Of a stretch of 38,468 bases of DNA, positions 8,756 to 17,054 are shown in pieces (positions within the stretch are counted from its first letter, which is position 1; the number at the start of each line of letters is the position of its first letter). The translations under genes were made by a program, and so were the position numbers. Location: contig CATKGX010000097.1 in NCBI GenBank assembly GCA_949747775.1, positions 1-38,468 of the forward strand. The letters are read 5' to 3'. Source of the DNA: an uncultured Clostridia bacterium (GTDB taxonomy: Bacteria; Bacillota; Clostridia; TANB77; CAG-508). The notes beneath the pieces were generated by a model. The model worked only from the letters and a program-made list of their open reading frames with translations, searched no databases and was not told the DNA's origin.

Positions 8756-9829
8756 ATGAGAATAATAGAAAAATATGAACAATTCATTTCAAAGCAAGAA
8801 TATAATGACTTTCAACAATCTATTCAATGGGCAAAGTTAAAAAAATATTGGGAGAATGAAATAATAATAATATATGATGAGAATAAAAATATAATAGCAA
8901 CAATGAGTATTTTAATTAGAAAGGTGCCAGTGTTTGGCAATATTATGTATGTGCCAAGAGGACCAATCGGAGATATTCATGATGAGAATATTTTAAAAGA
9001 AATAACCGAAAGAACAAAAAAAATAGCAAAAAAATATAAAGCGTTTGTTATTATAATAGAACCGAATATACAAAATGATGATGAGAAATTTAAAAAGGTA
9101 ATTACGAAATTAGGATATCAAATTAATAATAAAGCAATGAAATTTGACCAAGAAATACAAGCAAGACATAATTTTAGATTAAATATAGAAAATAAAACAG
9201 AAGAAGAGGTGTTTCAAAGCTTTTCTTCTAAAACAAGATATAATATTAGAGTTGCTATTAAAAAGGGCGTAACAGTGGTAGAGAAAAATTTAGAAGGACT
9301 AGAGGAATTCTATAGATTAATGGAGCAAACTGGAAAGAGAGATGATTTTAGAATCAGACCCAAAGAATATTTCGAGGATATTCTGAAAAAGTTTCCGAAT
9401 CAAGCAAAGATATTTATAGCTTATCATGCAGAAAAGCCAATAGCTGCAATTATGCCAATACGATATGGTAACAAAATGTGGTATTTATATGGAGCAAGTG
9501 GAAATGAAAACAGAAACTGTATGCCAAATTACCTTTTACAATGGGAAATGATAAAAATGGCCATCAAAAATAATTGCAAGTTATATGATTTTAGAGGAGT
9601 ATCTATGGATCAAGGTGAACAAGGAGGCATTTTTCGATTTAAAAAGGGATTTGGAGGAGATTTTGTAGAGCTAATTGGAGAAATATACATGCCATTTAGT
9701 AGAATAAAATATGTAGGATATAAAATAGGAAAAAGAGTGTTTTGCGCAGCAAGACATTTTACATATAAGCATATGCATAAAGATAGAGTATTTGAAAAGG
9801 TACTAGAAAGGAAGCGCAAAAAGGAATAG
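8756..9829 (+). CDS. FemX/FemAB-family peptidoglycan aminoacyltransferase
   Basis: A 357-residue FemAB-type enzyme. Such proteins use aminoacyl-tRNA to attach amino acids to the stem-peptide lysine of lipid II, building the cross-bridge. Seen are QSIQWAKLKKYW near the N-terminus, YVPRGPIGD (about 66-74), SSKTRYNIRVAIKKGV (about 155-170), the second GNAT-like fold with IAAIMPIRYG and WYLYGASGNENRN, and YDFRGVSMDQGEQGGIFRFKKGFGG, characteristic of the family C-terminal core. The ATG follows AGGAGGATATTTTTT. The amino acid added cannot be deduced. Upstream CTTACA boxes suggest control by the adjacent two-component system. Confidence 0.9.
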   Translation: MRIIEKYEQFISKQEYNDFQQSIQWAKLKKYWENEIIIIYDENKNIIATMSILIRKVPVFGNIMYVPRGPIGDIHDENILKEITERTKKIAKKYKAFVIIIEPNIQNDDEKFKKVITKLGYQINNKAMKFDQEIQARHNFRLNIENKTEEEVFQSFSSKTRYNIRVAIKKGVTVVEKNLEGLEEFYRLMEQTGKRDDFRIRPKEYFEDILKKFPNQAKIFIAYHAEKPIAAIMPIRYGNKMWYLYGASGNENRNCMPNYLLQWEMIKMAIKNNCKLYDFRGVSMDQGEQGGIFRFKKGFGGDFVELIGEIYMPFSRIKYVGYKIGKRVFCAARHFTYKHMHKDRVFEKVLERKRKKE

Positions 9830-9848
9830 TGAAAATTATTTCCTACTA

Positions 9849-9877
9849 TTGGCAATCTATGCAAAATATGGTAAAAT
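9849..9877 (+). promoter_or_regulatory. aspS promoter
   Basis: TTGGCA and TAAAAT spaced by 17 bases, about 55 bases before the aspS ATG. Confidence 0.65.
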
Positions 9878-9933
9878 AGATAGGAAAATAAAACGAATAT
9901 CTAACAGTAAAATCAAGAAAAGAGGAGAAAGAT

Positions 9934-11691
9934 ATGTATAGAGACCATAATTGTGGAGAGCTAAATATAAAAAATGTAGGAGAAAAAGTAACAATAGCAG
10001 GATGGATACAAAAAATAAGAAACTTAGGAGCAATGCAATTTATTGATTTGCGTGATGAGTTTGGAATTACACAAGCAGTGATATCAGACAACGAAGACAT
10101 AAAAAAACAAGCAGAAGGACTCGTAACAGAATGTGTTGTTAGCATAACAGGAACAGTAGTAGAAAGAAGTAATAAAAATACCAAAATACCTACTGGAGAA
10201 ATAGAAATAGATGCTGAACAAATAAAGATACTTGGAAAATGTAAAAATGTGTTACCATTTGAAGTAAATTCAGAGGTAGCAGGTGAAGTAAGAGAAGACT
10301 TAAGACTAGAATACAGATTTTTAGATTTAAGAAATGAAAAACTACATAAGAACATTTTACTCCGCTCAAAAATTATGAAAACGTTAAGAAGAAGAATGGA
10401 TGAACTAGGATTTACAGAAATTCAAACACCTATCTTAGCCAACTCTTCACCAGAAGGAGCAAGAGATTTCTTAGTACCAAGTAGATTACATCCAGGAGAA
10501 TTTTATGCACTTCCTCAAGCACCACAACAATTTAAACAACTTTTAATGGTGTCTGGATTTAATAAATACTATCAAATAGCACCATGTTTTAGAGATGAAG
10601 ACCCAAGAGCAGATAGGGCACCAGGAGAATTTTATCAATTAGATTTTGAAATGAGTTTTGCAGAACAAGAAGATGTATTTAAAGTGCTAGAAGATGTTAT
10701 ACCAACAGTATTTAAAGAACATACCAATTGGAAAGTAGAAGAGGGTCCATTTATACGTATTCCATATAAAGAAGCAATGGAGAAATACGGAATAGATAAA
10801 CCAGATTTAAGAAATCCATTAATCATTCAAGATGTAAGTAAACTATTTAAGAATAGTGACTTTAATGCATTTAAAGATAAAATTGTAAAAATGATTGTTG
10901 TGCCAAATGGCGCTGAGCAAGGAAGAAAATTCTTTGACAATATGACCGATTTTGCAAAACAAGAAGTAGGAGCAAATGGTTTAGCATGGATAAAAGTAGA
11001 TAAGGAAAATGCAGTAAGTGGGGGAATTGCAAAATTCATAACACCAGAAATGCTAGAATCACTAAACAGAGAATTCAAATTAGAGCCAAATGCATCAGTA
11101 TTTTTCATGGCAGATGAAAAATTAGAAACTGTACAAAAGATAGCTGGACTAATTAGAATTGAACTTGGAAAAAGATTAGATTTAATCCAAAAGAATATAT
11201 ACAAATTCTGCTTAATTGTAGATTTCCCTATGTATGAACTATCAGATGAAGGAAAAATAGATTTTAACCATAATCCATTTTCAATGCCACAAGGAGGAAT
11301 GGAAGCATTAGAGACAAAGGATCCATTAGACATTTTAGCATATCAATATGACGTAGTATGTAATGGATATGAAATGGCATCAGGAGCAGTTAGAAACCAT
11401 GACCCAGAACTAATGGTAAAAGCATTTGAAATTGCTGGATATAGCGAAGAAGAAGTAGAAAATAGATTCGGAGCATTATACAATGCATTCCAATACGGAA
11501 CACCACCACACGCAGGAGCTGCGCCAGGACTAGATAGAATGGTAATGCTAATTGCAGATTCTGATAATATTAGAGAAGTAATTGCATTCCCGAAAAACAA
11601 AAAAGCAAGAGACTTAATGATGAGAGCACCAAATACAGTTATGGAAAATCAATTAAAAGATGTGCACATAAAAGTAGATATAGAAAAATAA
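9934..11691 (+). CDS. aspS: Aspartyl-tRNA synthetase
   Basis: A 585-residue class II synthetase charging tRNA-Asp (or Asp/Asn if non-discriminating). The N-terminal OB anticodon-binding domain includes VTIAGWIQKIRNLGAMQFIDLRD. Motif 1 lies around RMDELGFTEIQTPIL, motif 2 around FRDEDPRADRAPGEFYQLD, the bacterial GAD insertion spans about 285-420, and motif 3 is GAAPGLDRMVMLI near the C-terminus. Length is normal for bacterial AspRS. It starts at ATG 9934 after AGAGGAGAAAG. No T-box is seen in the short leader. A bidirectional terminator follows. Confidence 0.97.
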   Translation: MYRDHNCGELNIKNVGEKVTIAGWIQKIRNLGAMQFIDLRDEFGITQAVISDNEDIKKQAEGLVTECVVSITGTVVERSNKNTKIPTGEIEIDAEQIKILGKCKNVLPFEVNSEVAGEVREDLRLEYRFLDLRNEKLHKNILLRSKIMKTLRRRMDELGFTEIQTPILANSSPEGARDFLVPSRLHPGEFYALPQAPQQFKQLLMVSGFNKYYQIAPCFRDEDPRADRAPGEFYQLDFEMSFAEQEDVFKVLEDVIPTVFKEHTNWKVEEGPFIRIPYKEAMEKYGIDKPDLRNPLIIQDVSKLFKNSDFNAFKDKIVKMIVVPNGAEQGRKFFDNMTDFAKQEVGANGLAWIKVDKENAVSGGIAKFITPEMLESLNREFKLEPNASVFFMADEKLETVQKIAGLIRIELGKRLDLIQKNIYKFCLIVDFPMYELSDEGKIDFNHNPFSMPQGGMEALETKDPLDILAYQYDVVCNGYEMASGAVRNHDPELMVKAFEIAGYSEEEVENRFGALYNAFQYGTPPHAGAAPGLDRMVMLIADSDNIREVIAFPKNKKARDLMMRAPNTVMENQLKDVHIKVDIEK

Positions 11692-11693
11692 AA

Positions 11694-11727
11694 CAAAAGA
11701 GCATCCTATTAAAGGATGCTCTTTTTG
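11694..11727. terminator. Bidirectional terminator between aspS and the orphan gene
   Basis: CAAAAGAGCATCC pairs with GGATGCTCTTTTTG around TATTAAA. T-rich flanks on both sides serve the convergent genes. Confidence 0.85.
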
Positions 11728-11751
11728 TACATCAAATGAAACATGAATCCA

Positions 11752-12141
11752 TTAATTAACAGTAGTTATAATACCCCTATAAACATGCTCTGACGTAAAG
11801 CCTCGTTTAAGCCGATGCAAGTAAATATAATCTGGCCGTTTAGAAGTATAAAGAAATTCGTAAACAGCGCTATAAGGATTATACACGCCTATACGTACAA
11901 TAGGACAAAATACCAAATACCACTTATGACTTGTTTTAGAACGAAACAACTGATGATGTTCAATCAAACAATTATGACAGACAAAAGTAGAATGGATGTC
12001 AACAGGCATAATATAAATTTCATCAATAGAATAAGGATACTGGCTCTCTTCTCTACGAAGCAGTTTGCGAAAAAGTGATTTATCTTGCTTGCAAAGCTGA
12101 GACATGCGTGCATATTCTTGATGAAGCTGCAATGTTTTCAT
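11752..12141 (-). CDS. GC-rich orphan protein A with CxxC
   Basis: A 129-residue protein of unrecognised family. The middle carries CHNCLIEHHQLF, a CxxC with nearby His residues that could bind metal, and the second half is rich in Tyr and Arg. ATG 12141 is preferred, about 10 bases from AGGAGG; a TTG at 12147 is possible. It is monocistronic, with a strong promoter (TTGAAA-17-TATAAT) and a shared terminator. Codon use differs from neighbouring genes, and CGG is used at least twice as an ordinary in-frame codon (KRP and HRL). It may be recently acquired; function unknown. Confidence 0.65.
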   Translation of the reverse strand: MKTLQLHQEYARMSQLCKQDKSLFRKLLRREESQYPYSIDEIYIMPVDIHSTFVCHNCLIEHHQLFRSKTSHKWYLVFCPIVRIGVYNPYSAVYEFLYTSKRPDYIYLHRLKRGFTSEHVYRGIITTVN

Positions 12142-12175
12142 TTTCAAAGTACCTCCTAAGAATTAAAGTAATGCT

Positions 12176-12204
12176 ATTATATCACATGTTATGGAAACTT
12201 TCAA
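12176..12204 (-). promoter_or_regulatory. Promoter of orphan A
   Basis: On the minus strand TTGAAA (12204-12199) and TATAAT (12181-12176) are 17 bases apart. Confidence 0.75.
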
Positions 12205-12321
12205 TATATACTTAAAAGCGAAAAGATGATACTTAAGAATCCTTTGTATTTATATACTTCCAAAGAGGTACAAGGTAAAACGATTATTTAGTAACGATAA
12301 ATGTATTCTAAAAATAATATA

Positions 12322-12350
12322 CTGACAAATTCATCGCAAGATGATATAAT
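12322..12350 (+). promoter_or_regulatory. mnmA promoter
   Basis: CTGACA and TATAAT separated by 17 bases, 31 bases before ATG 12382. Because the promoter lies inside the track's longer ORF, the start at 12301 is unlikely. Confidence 0.75.
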
Positions 12351-12381
12351 AAGAGGAAAGAAAAAGCAAGGAGAAACGAAG

Positions 12382-13458
12382 ATGTCAAAAGGAAGAGTAT
12401 TAATAGGAATGAGTGGAGGAGTTGATAGTTCAGTATCAGCACTTTTACTAAAGCAGGCAGGGTATGAAGTAATTGGAGCAACTATGAGATTATGGGAAGA
12501 GAAAGAAAATATAGAAATAGAAGGTGGATGCTGTTGCCATCAAGCAGCTTATGACGCAAAAAGAGTATGTGATAAAATAGGAATACCACATTATATATTA
12601 GATTGTAGAGATGTATTCGAAAAAAAAGTAGTAGATGACTTTGTAAGTTGCTATAAATGTGCTAGAACGCCTAATCCATGCATAGAGTGTAATAAACATT
12701 TAAAATTCGATTTATTTTTTCAAAAAGCAAAAGAGCTAAATTGTGACTACGTATCAACAGGTCATTATGCAAAAGTAGAATTTTCAGAAAAATATCATGG
12801 ATATGTTATGAAAAAGTCAGAGGCAGATAAAAAAGACCAAACTTATTTTTTGTATAGCATCAATAAAGAGGTTCTTCCAAAACTAATATTTCCATTAGAA
12901 CATTTTAAAGATAAAACAGAAATAAGAAAAATTGCAGAAGAAAATAACCTAGCGGTTGCGCAAAAACCAGATAGTCAAGAAGTATGCTTTATTCCAGATA
13001 ATAACTATGTAGGGTTTCTAGAAAAAAGATTACAACATCCACAAAAACAAGGAAATATTGTATTAAAAGATGGAACTATTTTAGGACAGCATAAAGGACT
13101 TATTTATTATACGATAGGCCAAAGAAAAGGGTTAGGCGTTGCCTATAAAGAGCCACTGTATGTTTTAAAATTGGATACACAGAAAAACGAAGTAATTGTT
13201 GGAATAGAAAAAGAATTGTATTGTAATACATTATATGCAAATGAATTAAACTTTTTACTAGACCTAAATTTAACAAAAGCAGTAGAAGTAAAAGCCAAAA
13301 TACGTTATCGTGCAAAAGAAGCAGATGCAATTTTGTATCCTGTCAAAGAGGGAAAAGTAAAAGTAGAATTTAAAGAGCCACAAAGAGCGATTACACCAGG
13401 ACAATCTGTTGTATTTTATATAAATGATATTGTTTTAGGTGGAGGAAAAATCTTATAG
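12382..13458 (+). CDS. mnmA: tRNA-specific 2-thiouridylase
   Basis: MnmA adds sulfur to U34 of the tRNAs for Lys, Glu and Gln. A 358-residue protein with the PP-loop GMSGGVDSSVSAL near residues 7-19, catalytic Cys100 in TPNPCIECN and the second Cys202 in EVCFIP; YYTIGQRKGLG and the C-terminal beta-barrel follow. The N-terminal half is unusually Cys-rich (GGCCCHQ; CYKCARTPNPC). ATG 12382 is chosen because AAGGAG lies just upstream and the promoter is internal to the longer ORF. The gene stands alone between its own promoter and that of the next small gene. Confidence 0.95.
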   Translation: MSKGRVLIGMSGGVDSSVSALLLKQAGYEVIGATMRLWEEKENIEIEGGCCCHQAAYDAKRVCDKIGIPHYILDCRDVFEKKVVDDFVSCYKCARTPNPCIECNKHLKFDLFFQKAKELNCDYVSTGHYAKVEFSEKYHGYVMKKSEADKKDQTYFLYSINKEVLPKLIFPLEHFKDKTEIRKIAEENNLAVAQKPDSQEVCFIPDNNYVGFLEKRLQHPQKQGNIVLKDGTILGQHKGLIYYTIGQRKGLGVAYKEPLYVLKLDTQKNEVIVGIEKELYCNTLYANELNFLLDLNLTKAVEVKAKIRYRAKEADAILYPVKEGKVKVEFKEPQRAITPGQSVVFYINDIVLGGGKIL

Positions 13459-13487
13459 AAGTGCAAAACAAATTTTTGCAAAAACTA

Positions 13488-13516
13488 TTGTTTTCTAAAA
13501 GGAAACGTGATACAAT
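13488..13516 (+). promoter_or_regulatory. Promoter of the small coiled-coil gene
   Basis: TTGTTT and TACAAT with a 17-base spacer, about 31 bases before ATG 13548. Confidence 0.6.
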
Positions 13517-13547
13517 ACTAACATCATTTATAAAAAGAGGTGATAGT

Positions 13548-13790
13548 ATGTCTAAAAGTAGAGAGCCCGAAACTCTGCAAGAAGTAATCGCACAAATAAA
13601 TGAAGTATTAAATGAAATAAAAAATGAACAAACATGTCAAAGAAAAATGTTAGAAGAAAACCACAAAGTTAATATGAGGAAGTTTTCTAAATTACTTGAA
13701 TATGACAAGATTAGCGATATGACAAATCAGGTATTTGAAAGAAGAATTGCCAGCATTGAAAAATTGTTATATGAAGTATTTAAAGGGTAA
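13548..13790 (+). CDS. Small coiled-coil protein of unknown function
   Basis: An 80-residue, highly charged helical protein. LQEVIAQINEVLNEIKNEQ and the C-terminal RRIASIEKLLYEVF show the heptad spacing of a coiled coil. There is no membrane segment or enzyme motif. I prefer ATG 13548, preceded by AGAGGTGAT and a 17-spaced promoter, over the track start at 13461, which would sit upstream of that promoter. A bidirectional terminator follows, shared with the convergent regulator gene. The family is not recognised. Confidence 0.65.
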   Translation: MSKSREPETLQEVIAQINEVLNEIKNEQTCQRKMLEENHKVNMRKFSKLLEYDKISDMTNQVFERRIASIEKLLYEVFKG

Positions 13791-13796
13791 AACATG

Positions 13797-13832
13797 AAAA
13801 TAGTGTTTAGCATAAAAGCTAAGCACTATTTT
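13797..13832. terminator. Bidirectional terminator
   Basis: AAAATAGTGTTTAGC and GCTAAGCACTATTTT form a near-perfect 15-bp stem with a six-base loop between convergent genes. Confidence 0.85.
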
Positions 13833-13852
13833 GGTATCATTTTATATATGAT

Positions 13853-14203
13853 TTAATTTTTAATATTAGTATTAGAAGTTGTAATATCATATAAATCTTT
13901 AACAGAACCTGCAATGCTATAAACGATGCTATTTACTTCTGGGGGTAATTGATTTAATAAACGCAAGGTTCTTTTGGCATTGGAATCATCGTCAACTTTT
14001 CCAAATAAAATATAATCAGAGGAATAACCAGTATTTGTGCAAATACTAACTAAAGTTCCTAATCCAAGAGTTTTTTCACCACGCTCTAATTGAGCTAGAA
14101 ATCCTTCAGAAATATTTACTTTTTCAGAAAACATTTCTCTGTTAAGTTTTAAATCTTCTCTGATTTTTCTAATTCTAATACCAATTTCTAAATTATTTTT
14201 CAT
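13853..14203 (-). CDS. XRE/Cro-family HTH transcription regulator
   Basis: A 116-residue DNA-binding protein. The HTH_3 fold spans about 8-62 (IRKIREDLKLNREMFSEKV, ISEGFLAQLERGEKTLGLGTL), followed by a short helical tail probably used for dimerisation. ATG 14203 follows GGGGGAC; the track's longer start would run back through the presumed operator. A perfect inverted repeat (TATATAC-GAAA-GTATATA) lies 16 bases upstream of the start codon, over the likely promoter, suggesting autorepression. Targets are unknown; the divergent gene at 14468 is one candidate. Confidence 0.85.
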   Translation of the reverse strand: MKNNLEIGIRIRKIREDLKLNREMFSEKVNISEGFLAQLERGEKTLGLGTLVSICTNTGYSSDYILFGKVDDDSNAKRTLRLLNQLPPEVNSIVYSIAGSVKDLYDITTSNTNIKN

Positions 14204-14218
14204 AAGTCCCCCTAAACT

Positions 14219-14236
14219 TATATACGAAAGTATATA
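14219..14236. promoter_or_regulatory. Palindromic operator candidate
   Basis: TATATAC GAAA GTATATA is a perfect 7-base inverted repeat. On the minus strand it includes TATACT, a plausible -10 of the regulator gene. Confidence 0.5.
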
Positions 14237-14398
14237 AAAACAAAATAAAAAATTTGCCGAAAAACGCAATTAATAAAAATAAATAAATCCTATGATATTA
14301 TATAAATAATATGGAAAACAACAACATGCTAGGTGGGTAAAAAAAAACTACCTATACAGTATATATGAATTTAAAAGAGAGGTAAAGAGAAAAATATA

Positions 14399-14428
14399 TT
14401 GTATAAATGGGACAAAAACTGATATAAT
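14399..14428 (+). promoter_or_regulatory. Promoter of the 100-residue coiled-coil gene
   Basis: TTGTAT (14399-14404) and TATAAT (14423-14428) are 18 bases apart, about 40 bases before ATG 14468. The region 14237-14398 holds no other recognised feature. Confidence 0.5.
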
Positions 14429-14467
14429 ACATATTGGATATAAATACCAGAAGAAAGGACGAATTAA

Positions 14468-14770
14468 ATGGAAATAGAATTAAATGTATTAGAAAAAATA
14501 TATAATGCTAGACAATGCGATTTTGAGAAAAGAGCAAATATAGAAAGAAAAGAGCTTGCTAGTAAATTAAACGAAGTAACATTAGAAGAAATGGAGAAAA
14601 TAACGATAGAAACAATAAAAGAACAAGAAAAAAGGCAAGAAGTATTAGAAAAATTAGATCAGTTAGTGGAAAATTACGAAATAAAAATGGCTTATTATAT
14701 GGAAGAAAGATATAAACAAGGATTTAAAGATGGAGTTAATTTAATGAAAGAATGTAACGAAAATAAATGA
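14468..14770 (+). CDS. Charged helical protein of unknown function
   Basis: A 100-residue, Glu/Lys-rich, predominantly helical protein. VLEKLDQLVENYEIKMAYYMEERYKQGFKDGVNLM resembles the C-terminal part of small uncharacterised Firmicutes proteins (the DUF6809 kind, from memory), but this assignment is tentative. No membrane segment or catalytic motif is visible. The ATG has GAAAGGA 7 bases upstream. Its own promoter lies at 14399-14428 and the murT promoter follows the stop, so it appears monocistronic. It is divergent from the HTH regulator, which might control it. Confidence 0.7.
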   Translation: MEIELNVLEKIYNARQCDFEKRANIERKELASKLNEVTLEEMEKITIETIKEQEKRQEVLEKLDQLVENYEIKMAYYMEERYKQGFKDGVNLMKECNENK

Positions 14771-14779
14771 TAAATTTAC

Positions 14780-14808
14780 TTGATTAAATATAAGAATAAC
14801 GGTAAAAT
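14780..14808 (+). promoter_or_regulatory. murT-gatD promoter
   Basis: TTGATT and TAAAAT spaced by 17 bases, 30 bases before the murT ATG. Confidence 0.7.
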
Positions 14809-14838
14809 AGAAGCAAAATAAATGAGGAGAAGAAATAA

Positions 14839-16230
14839 ATGAAAAGAAACTTTAGATTTTATATAGCTTTGTGGGGAGCAAAAATTGGAACGAAATTATT
14901 GAAATTACTAAAAAGAAATGCATCATTTTTTCCAGGAAAATTTGCTTTATCAATATGTCCTGATTTTATGGGCATGATAGAAAAGCCTAAAACAATTATT
15001 GCTGTAACGGGAACAAATGGAAAGACAACAGTATGTAATATGATAGAAGATGTGCTTGCAGACAATGGATATGATTTTATAGATAATAAAATTGGATCAA
15101 ATGTAAATTCAGGAATTGCAACAGCATTAATTAGTGGGGCGAATTTCAAAGGAAAAGCAAAAAAGAATATGGCAGTATTAGAAATAGACGAAAGAAGTGC
15201 ACCAAAAGTATATCCATATGTAACACCAACTTATTTAGTATGCACCAATTTATTTAGAGATTCAATGTTAAGAAATGCACATGCAGAGTTTATTGCTAAT
15301 ATTTTAACAAACAATATTCCAAAAGAGACAAAACTAATTTTAAATGGAGATGACTTAATTTCAAGTGGAATTGCCCCAGAAAATGAAAGACAATATTTTG
15401 GAATTAGTAGATTAGATACCGACTTAGAAGAATGTAATAACATTGTAAGAGATATTGTAGTTTGTCCAAAATGTAATGGAAAATTAGAATATGATTATGT
15501 AAGGTACAATCATATTGGAAGAGCCCATTGTGTAAATTGTGATTTTGGTTCTCCTAAAATAGATTTTGAAATTACCAAAATAGATTTTGAAAATAAAAAA
15601 ATGGTAATGCAAACACAAGAAGGAGAAGAAGAATATAACTTAATTACAGACGGAATTATTAATATATACAACATGGTAGCAACCATTAGTGCATTAAAAC
15701 AATTAGGATTAACAGCACAGCAAATTAACAATTCACTAAAAAAACAAAAAATTGTGGAAACTAGGTATTCAGAAGAGGTTGTAAATGGCATTAGAATTGT
15801 CAATCACTTAGCAAAAGGAATGAATCCAATTGCATGTTCAAGGGTATTTGACTATATTAGAAAAGATAAAGGAAATAAGGCTGTTATTTTATTACTTGAT
15901 GATTTACATGATGAAATGTCAAGCTCAGAAAATATTACATGGCATTACGATACCGATTTTGAGTTTTTAAATGATGATAGTATTAAACAAATTATTGCAC
16001 CAGGACCAAGACATTTAGACACATTTGTAAGATTACAAATGGCAGAAATATTACCAGATAAAATTGTTCATATAAAAGATAAGATGGATGGGGCAGAAAA
16101 GCTAGACTTAAGTAGCATAGATACAGTATATATTTTATATGATGTATATACAATTAAGTTATGCAATATGGTAAAAGAAAGAGTCATAAAAATGATAAAA
16201 GAGAAAGAGGAAGAAAAACATGAAAATTGA
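14839..16230 (+). CDS. murT: Lipid II isoglutaminyl synthase subunit MurT
   Basis: MurT is the Mur-ligase-like ATPase half of the complex that amidates the D-Glu of lipid II. A 463-residue protein with the Mur P-loop VTGTNGKTTVCNM at about 55-67, the central ligase domain (ILNGDDLISS), a zinc ribbon with two CxxC pairs (CPKCNGKLEYDY, AHCVNC, about 211-236), and a C-terminal DUF1727 domain. The latter keeps an Asp-containing segment (ITWHYDTDFEFL) where the family has SWIWDVDFE. It overlaps gatD by 11 bases, the usual coupled pair. The C-terminal motif LDDLHDEMSSSENITWHYD departs from the common DNxADGRDVSWIWD. Confidence 0.92.
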   Translation: MKRNFRFYIALWGAKIGTKLLKLLKRNASFFPGKFALSICPDFMGMIEKPKTIIAVTGTNGKTTVCNMIEDVLADNGYDFIDNKIGSNVNSGIATALISGANFKGKAKKNMAVLEIDERSAPKVYPYVTPTYLVCTNLFRDSMLRNAHAEFIANILTNNIPKETKLILNGDDLISSGIAPENERQYFGISRLDTDLEECNNIVRDIVVCPKCNGKLEYDYVRYNHIGRAHCVNCDFGSPKIDFEITKIDFENKKMVMQTQEGEEEYNLITDGIINIYNMVATISALKQLGLTAQQINNSLKKQKIVETRYSEEVVNGIRIVNHLAKGMNPIACSRVFDYIRKDKGNKAVILLLDDLHDEMSSSENITWHYDTDFEFLNDDSIKQIIAPGPRHLDTFVRLQMAEILPDKIVHIKDKMDGAEKLDLSSIDTVYILYDVYTIKLCNMVKERVIKMIKEKEEEKHEN

Positions 16231-16927
16231 AATATTATTTCCGGAATTTTGTAATTTATATGGAGACATTAGCAATATGGCCTATTTGAAAAAGTGTCTT
16301 CCAAATGAGGAATACATAGAAACAGCAATTGACGAGGAACCAACTTTTATAACAACAGATGTCGATTTTATCTATTTAGGTGCAATGACGGAGAATATGC
16401 AAGAAAAAGTAATTAAAAAATTATTACCATATAAAGCAAGAATCGAAGAATTAATTGAAAAAAATGTAGTTTTTTTATTTACTGGAAATGCACTAGAAGT
16501 ACTAGGGAAATACATAGAAAATGAAGATGGGACAAAAATAGAAGGGCTTGGAATTTTTGATGTATATGCGAAAAGAGATATGATGCATAGACATAATAGC
16601 TTGTTTACTGGAAAGTATGAAGACATTGAAATAGTAGGTTTCAAAAGTCAATTTACAATGATGTATGGTAATATTGAAAATGAATATTTTATGGAAGTAG
16701 AAAAAGGAGTTGGAATTAATCCAAAGGTAAAATATGAAGGAATTAAGAAAAATAACTTCTTTGGAACATACGTAACAGGACCAATTCTTATATTGAATCC
16801 ACTATTTACTAAAAAGATACTACAATTATTGGGAATAGAAGAGCCAAGTATAGCGTTAGAATCGGATGTAATGGCAGCATATGAAGCTAGATTAGAAGAG
16901 TTTAAGAAAGTACCATTTGAAAAGTAA
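16220..16927 (+). CDS. gatD: GatD-like glutamine amidotransferase subunit lacking the usual catalytic residues
   Basis: GatD normally releases ammonia from glutamine for MurT. This 235-residue partner has the family start (MKIEILFPEFCNLYGDISNM), the GLGIFDVYAKRDMM block and the NNFFGTYVTGPILILNP end. Where active GatD has a Cys in AICGGYQLLG, this protein has FLFTGNALEVLG with Thr and no Cys. Where active GatD has His in GTYSHGxLLPKNP it has GTYVTGPILILNP. The early GGGQD motif is also changed (LGAMTENM). The pairing with murT, by an 11-base overlap, is intact. It may be a non-glutaminase partner using free ammonia, or act structurally. The missing residues are inferred from memory of the family pattern. 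Confidence 0.85.
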   Translation: MKIEILFPEFCNLYGDISNMAYLKKCLPNEEYIETAIDEEPTFITTDVDFIYLGAMTENMQEKVIKKLLPYKARIEELIEKNVVFLFTGNALEVLGKYIENEDGTKIEGLGIFDVYAKRDMMHRHNSLFTGKYEDIEIVGFKSQFTMMYGNIENEYFMEVEKGVGINPKVKYEGIKKNNFFGTYVTGPILILNPLFTKKILQLLGIEEPSIALESDVMAAYEARLEEFKKVPFEK

Positions 16928-16988
16928 CAATTGCTTTTTATAAGAATTTAAGTATTTGGTAAGTAATCCATTATCGTATGACAACTGC

Positions 16989-17017
16989 TTGAAAAAATCT
17001 GAAGAATATGGTATAAA
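16989..17017 (+). promoter_or_regulatory. Promoter of the rlmN-prpC-prkC operon
   Basis: TTGAAA and TATAAA spaced by 17 bases, 38 bases before the rlmN ATG. Confidence 0.7.
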
Positions 17018-17054
17018 TAAAACAAAATGATAAGTAAAAATAGAAAGTTGAAAC

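Noticed and set aside
12301-12381. Extended N-terminus of MnmA from 12301
   Set aside because: The -35 and -10 elements lie within it, and ATG 12382 has a good RBS and the normal family start.
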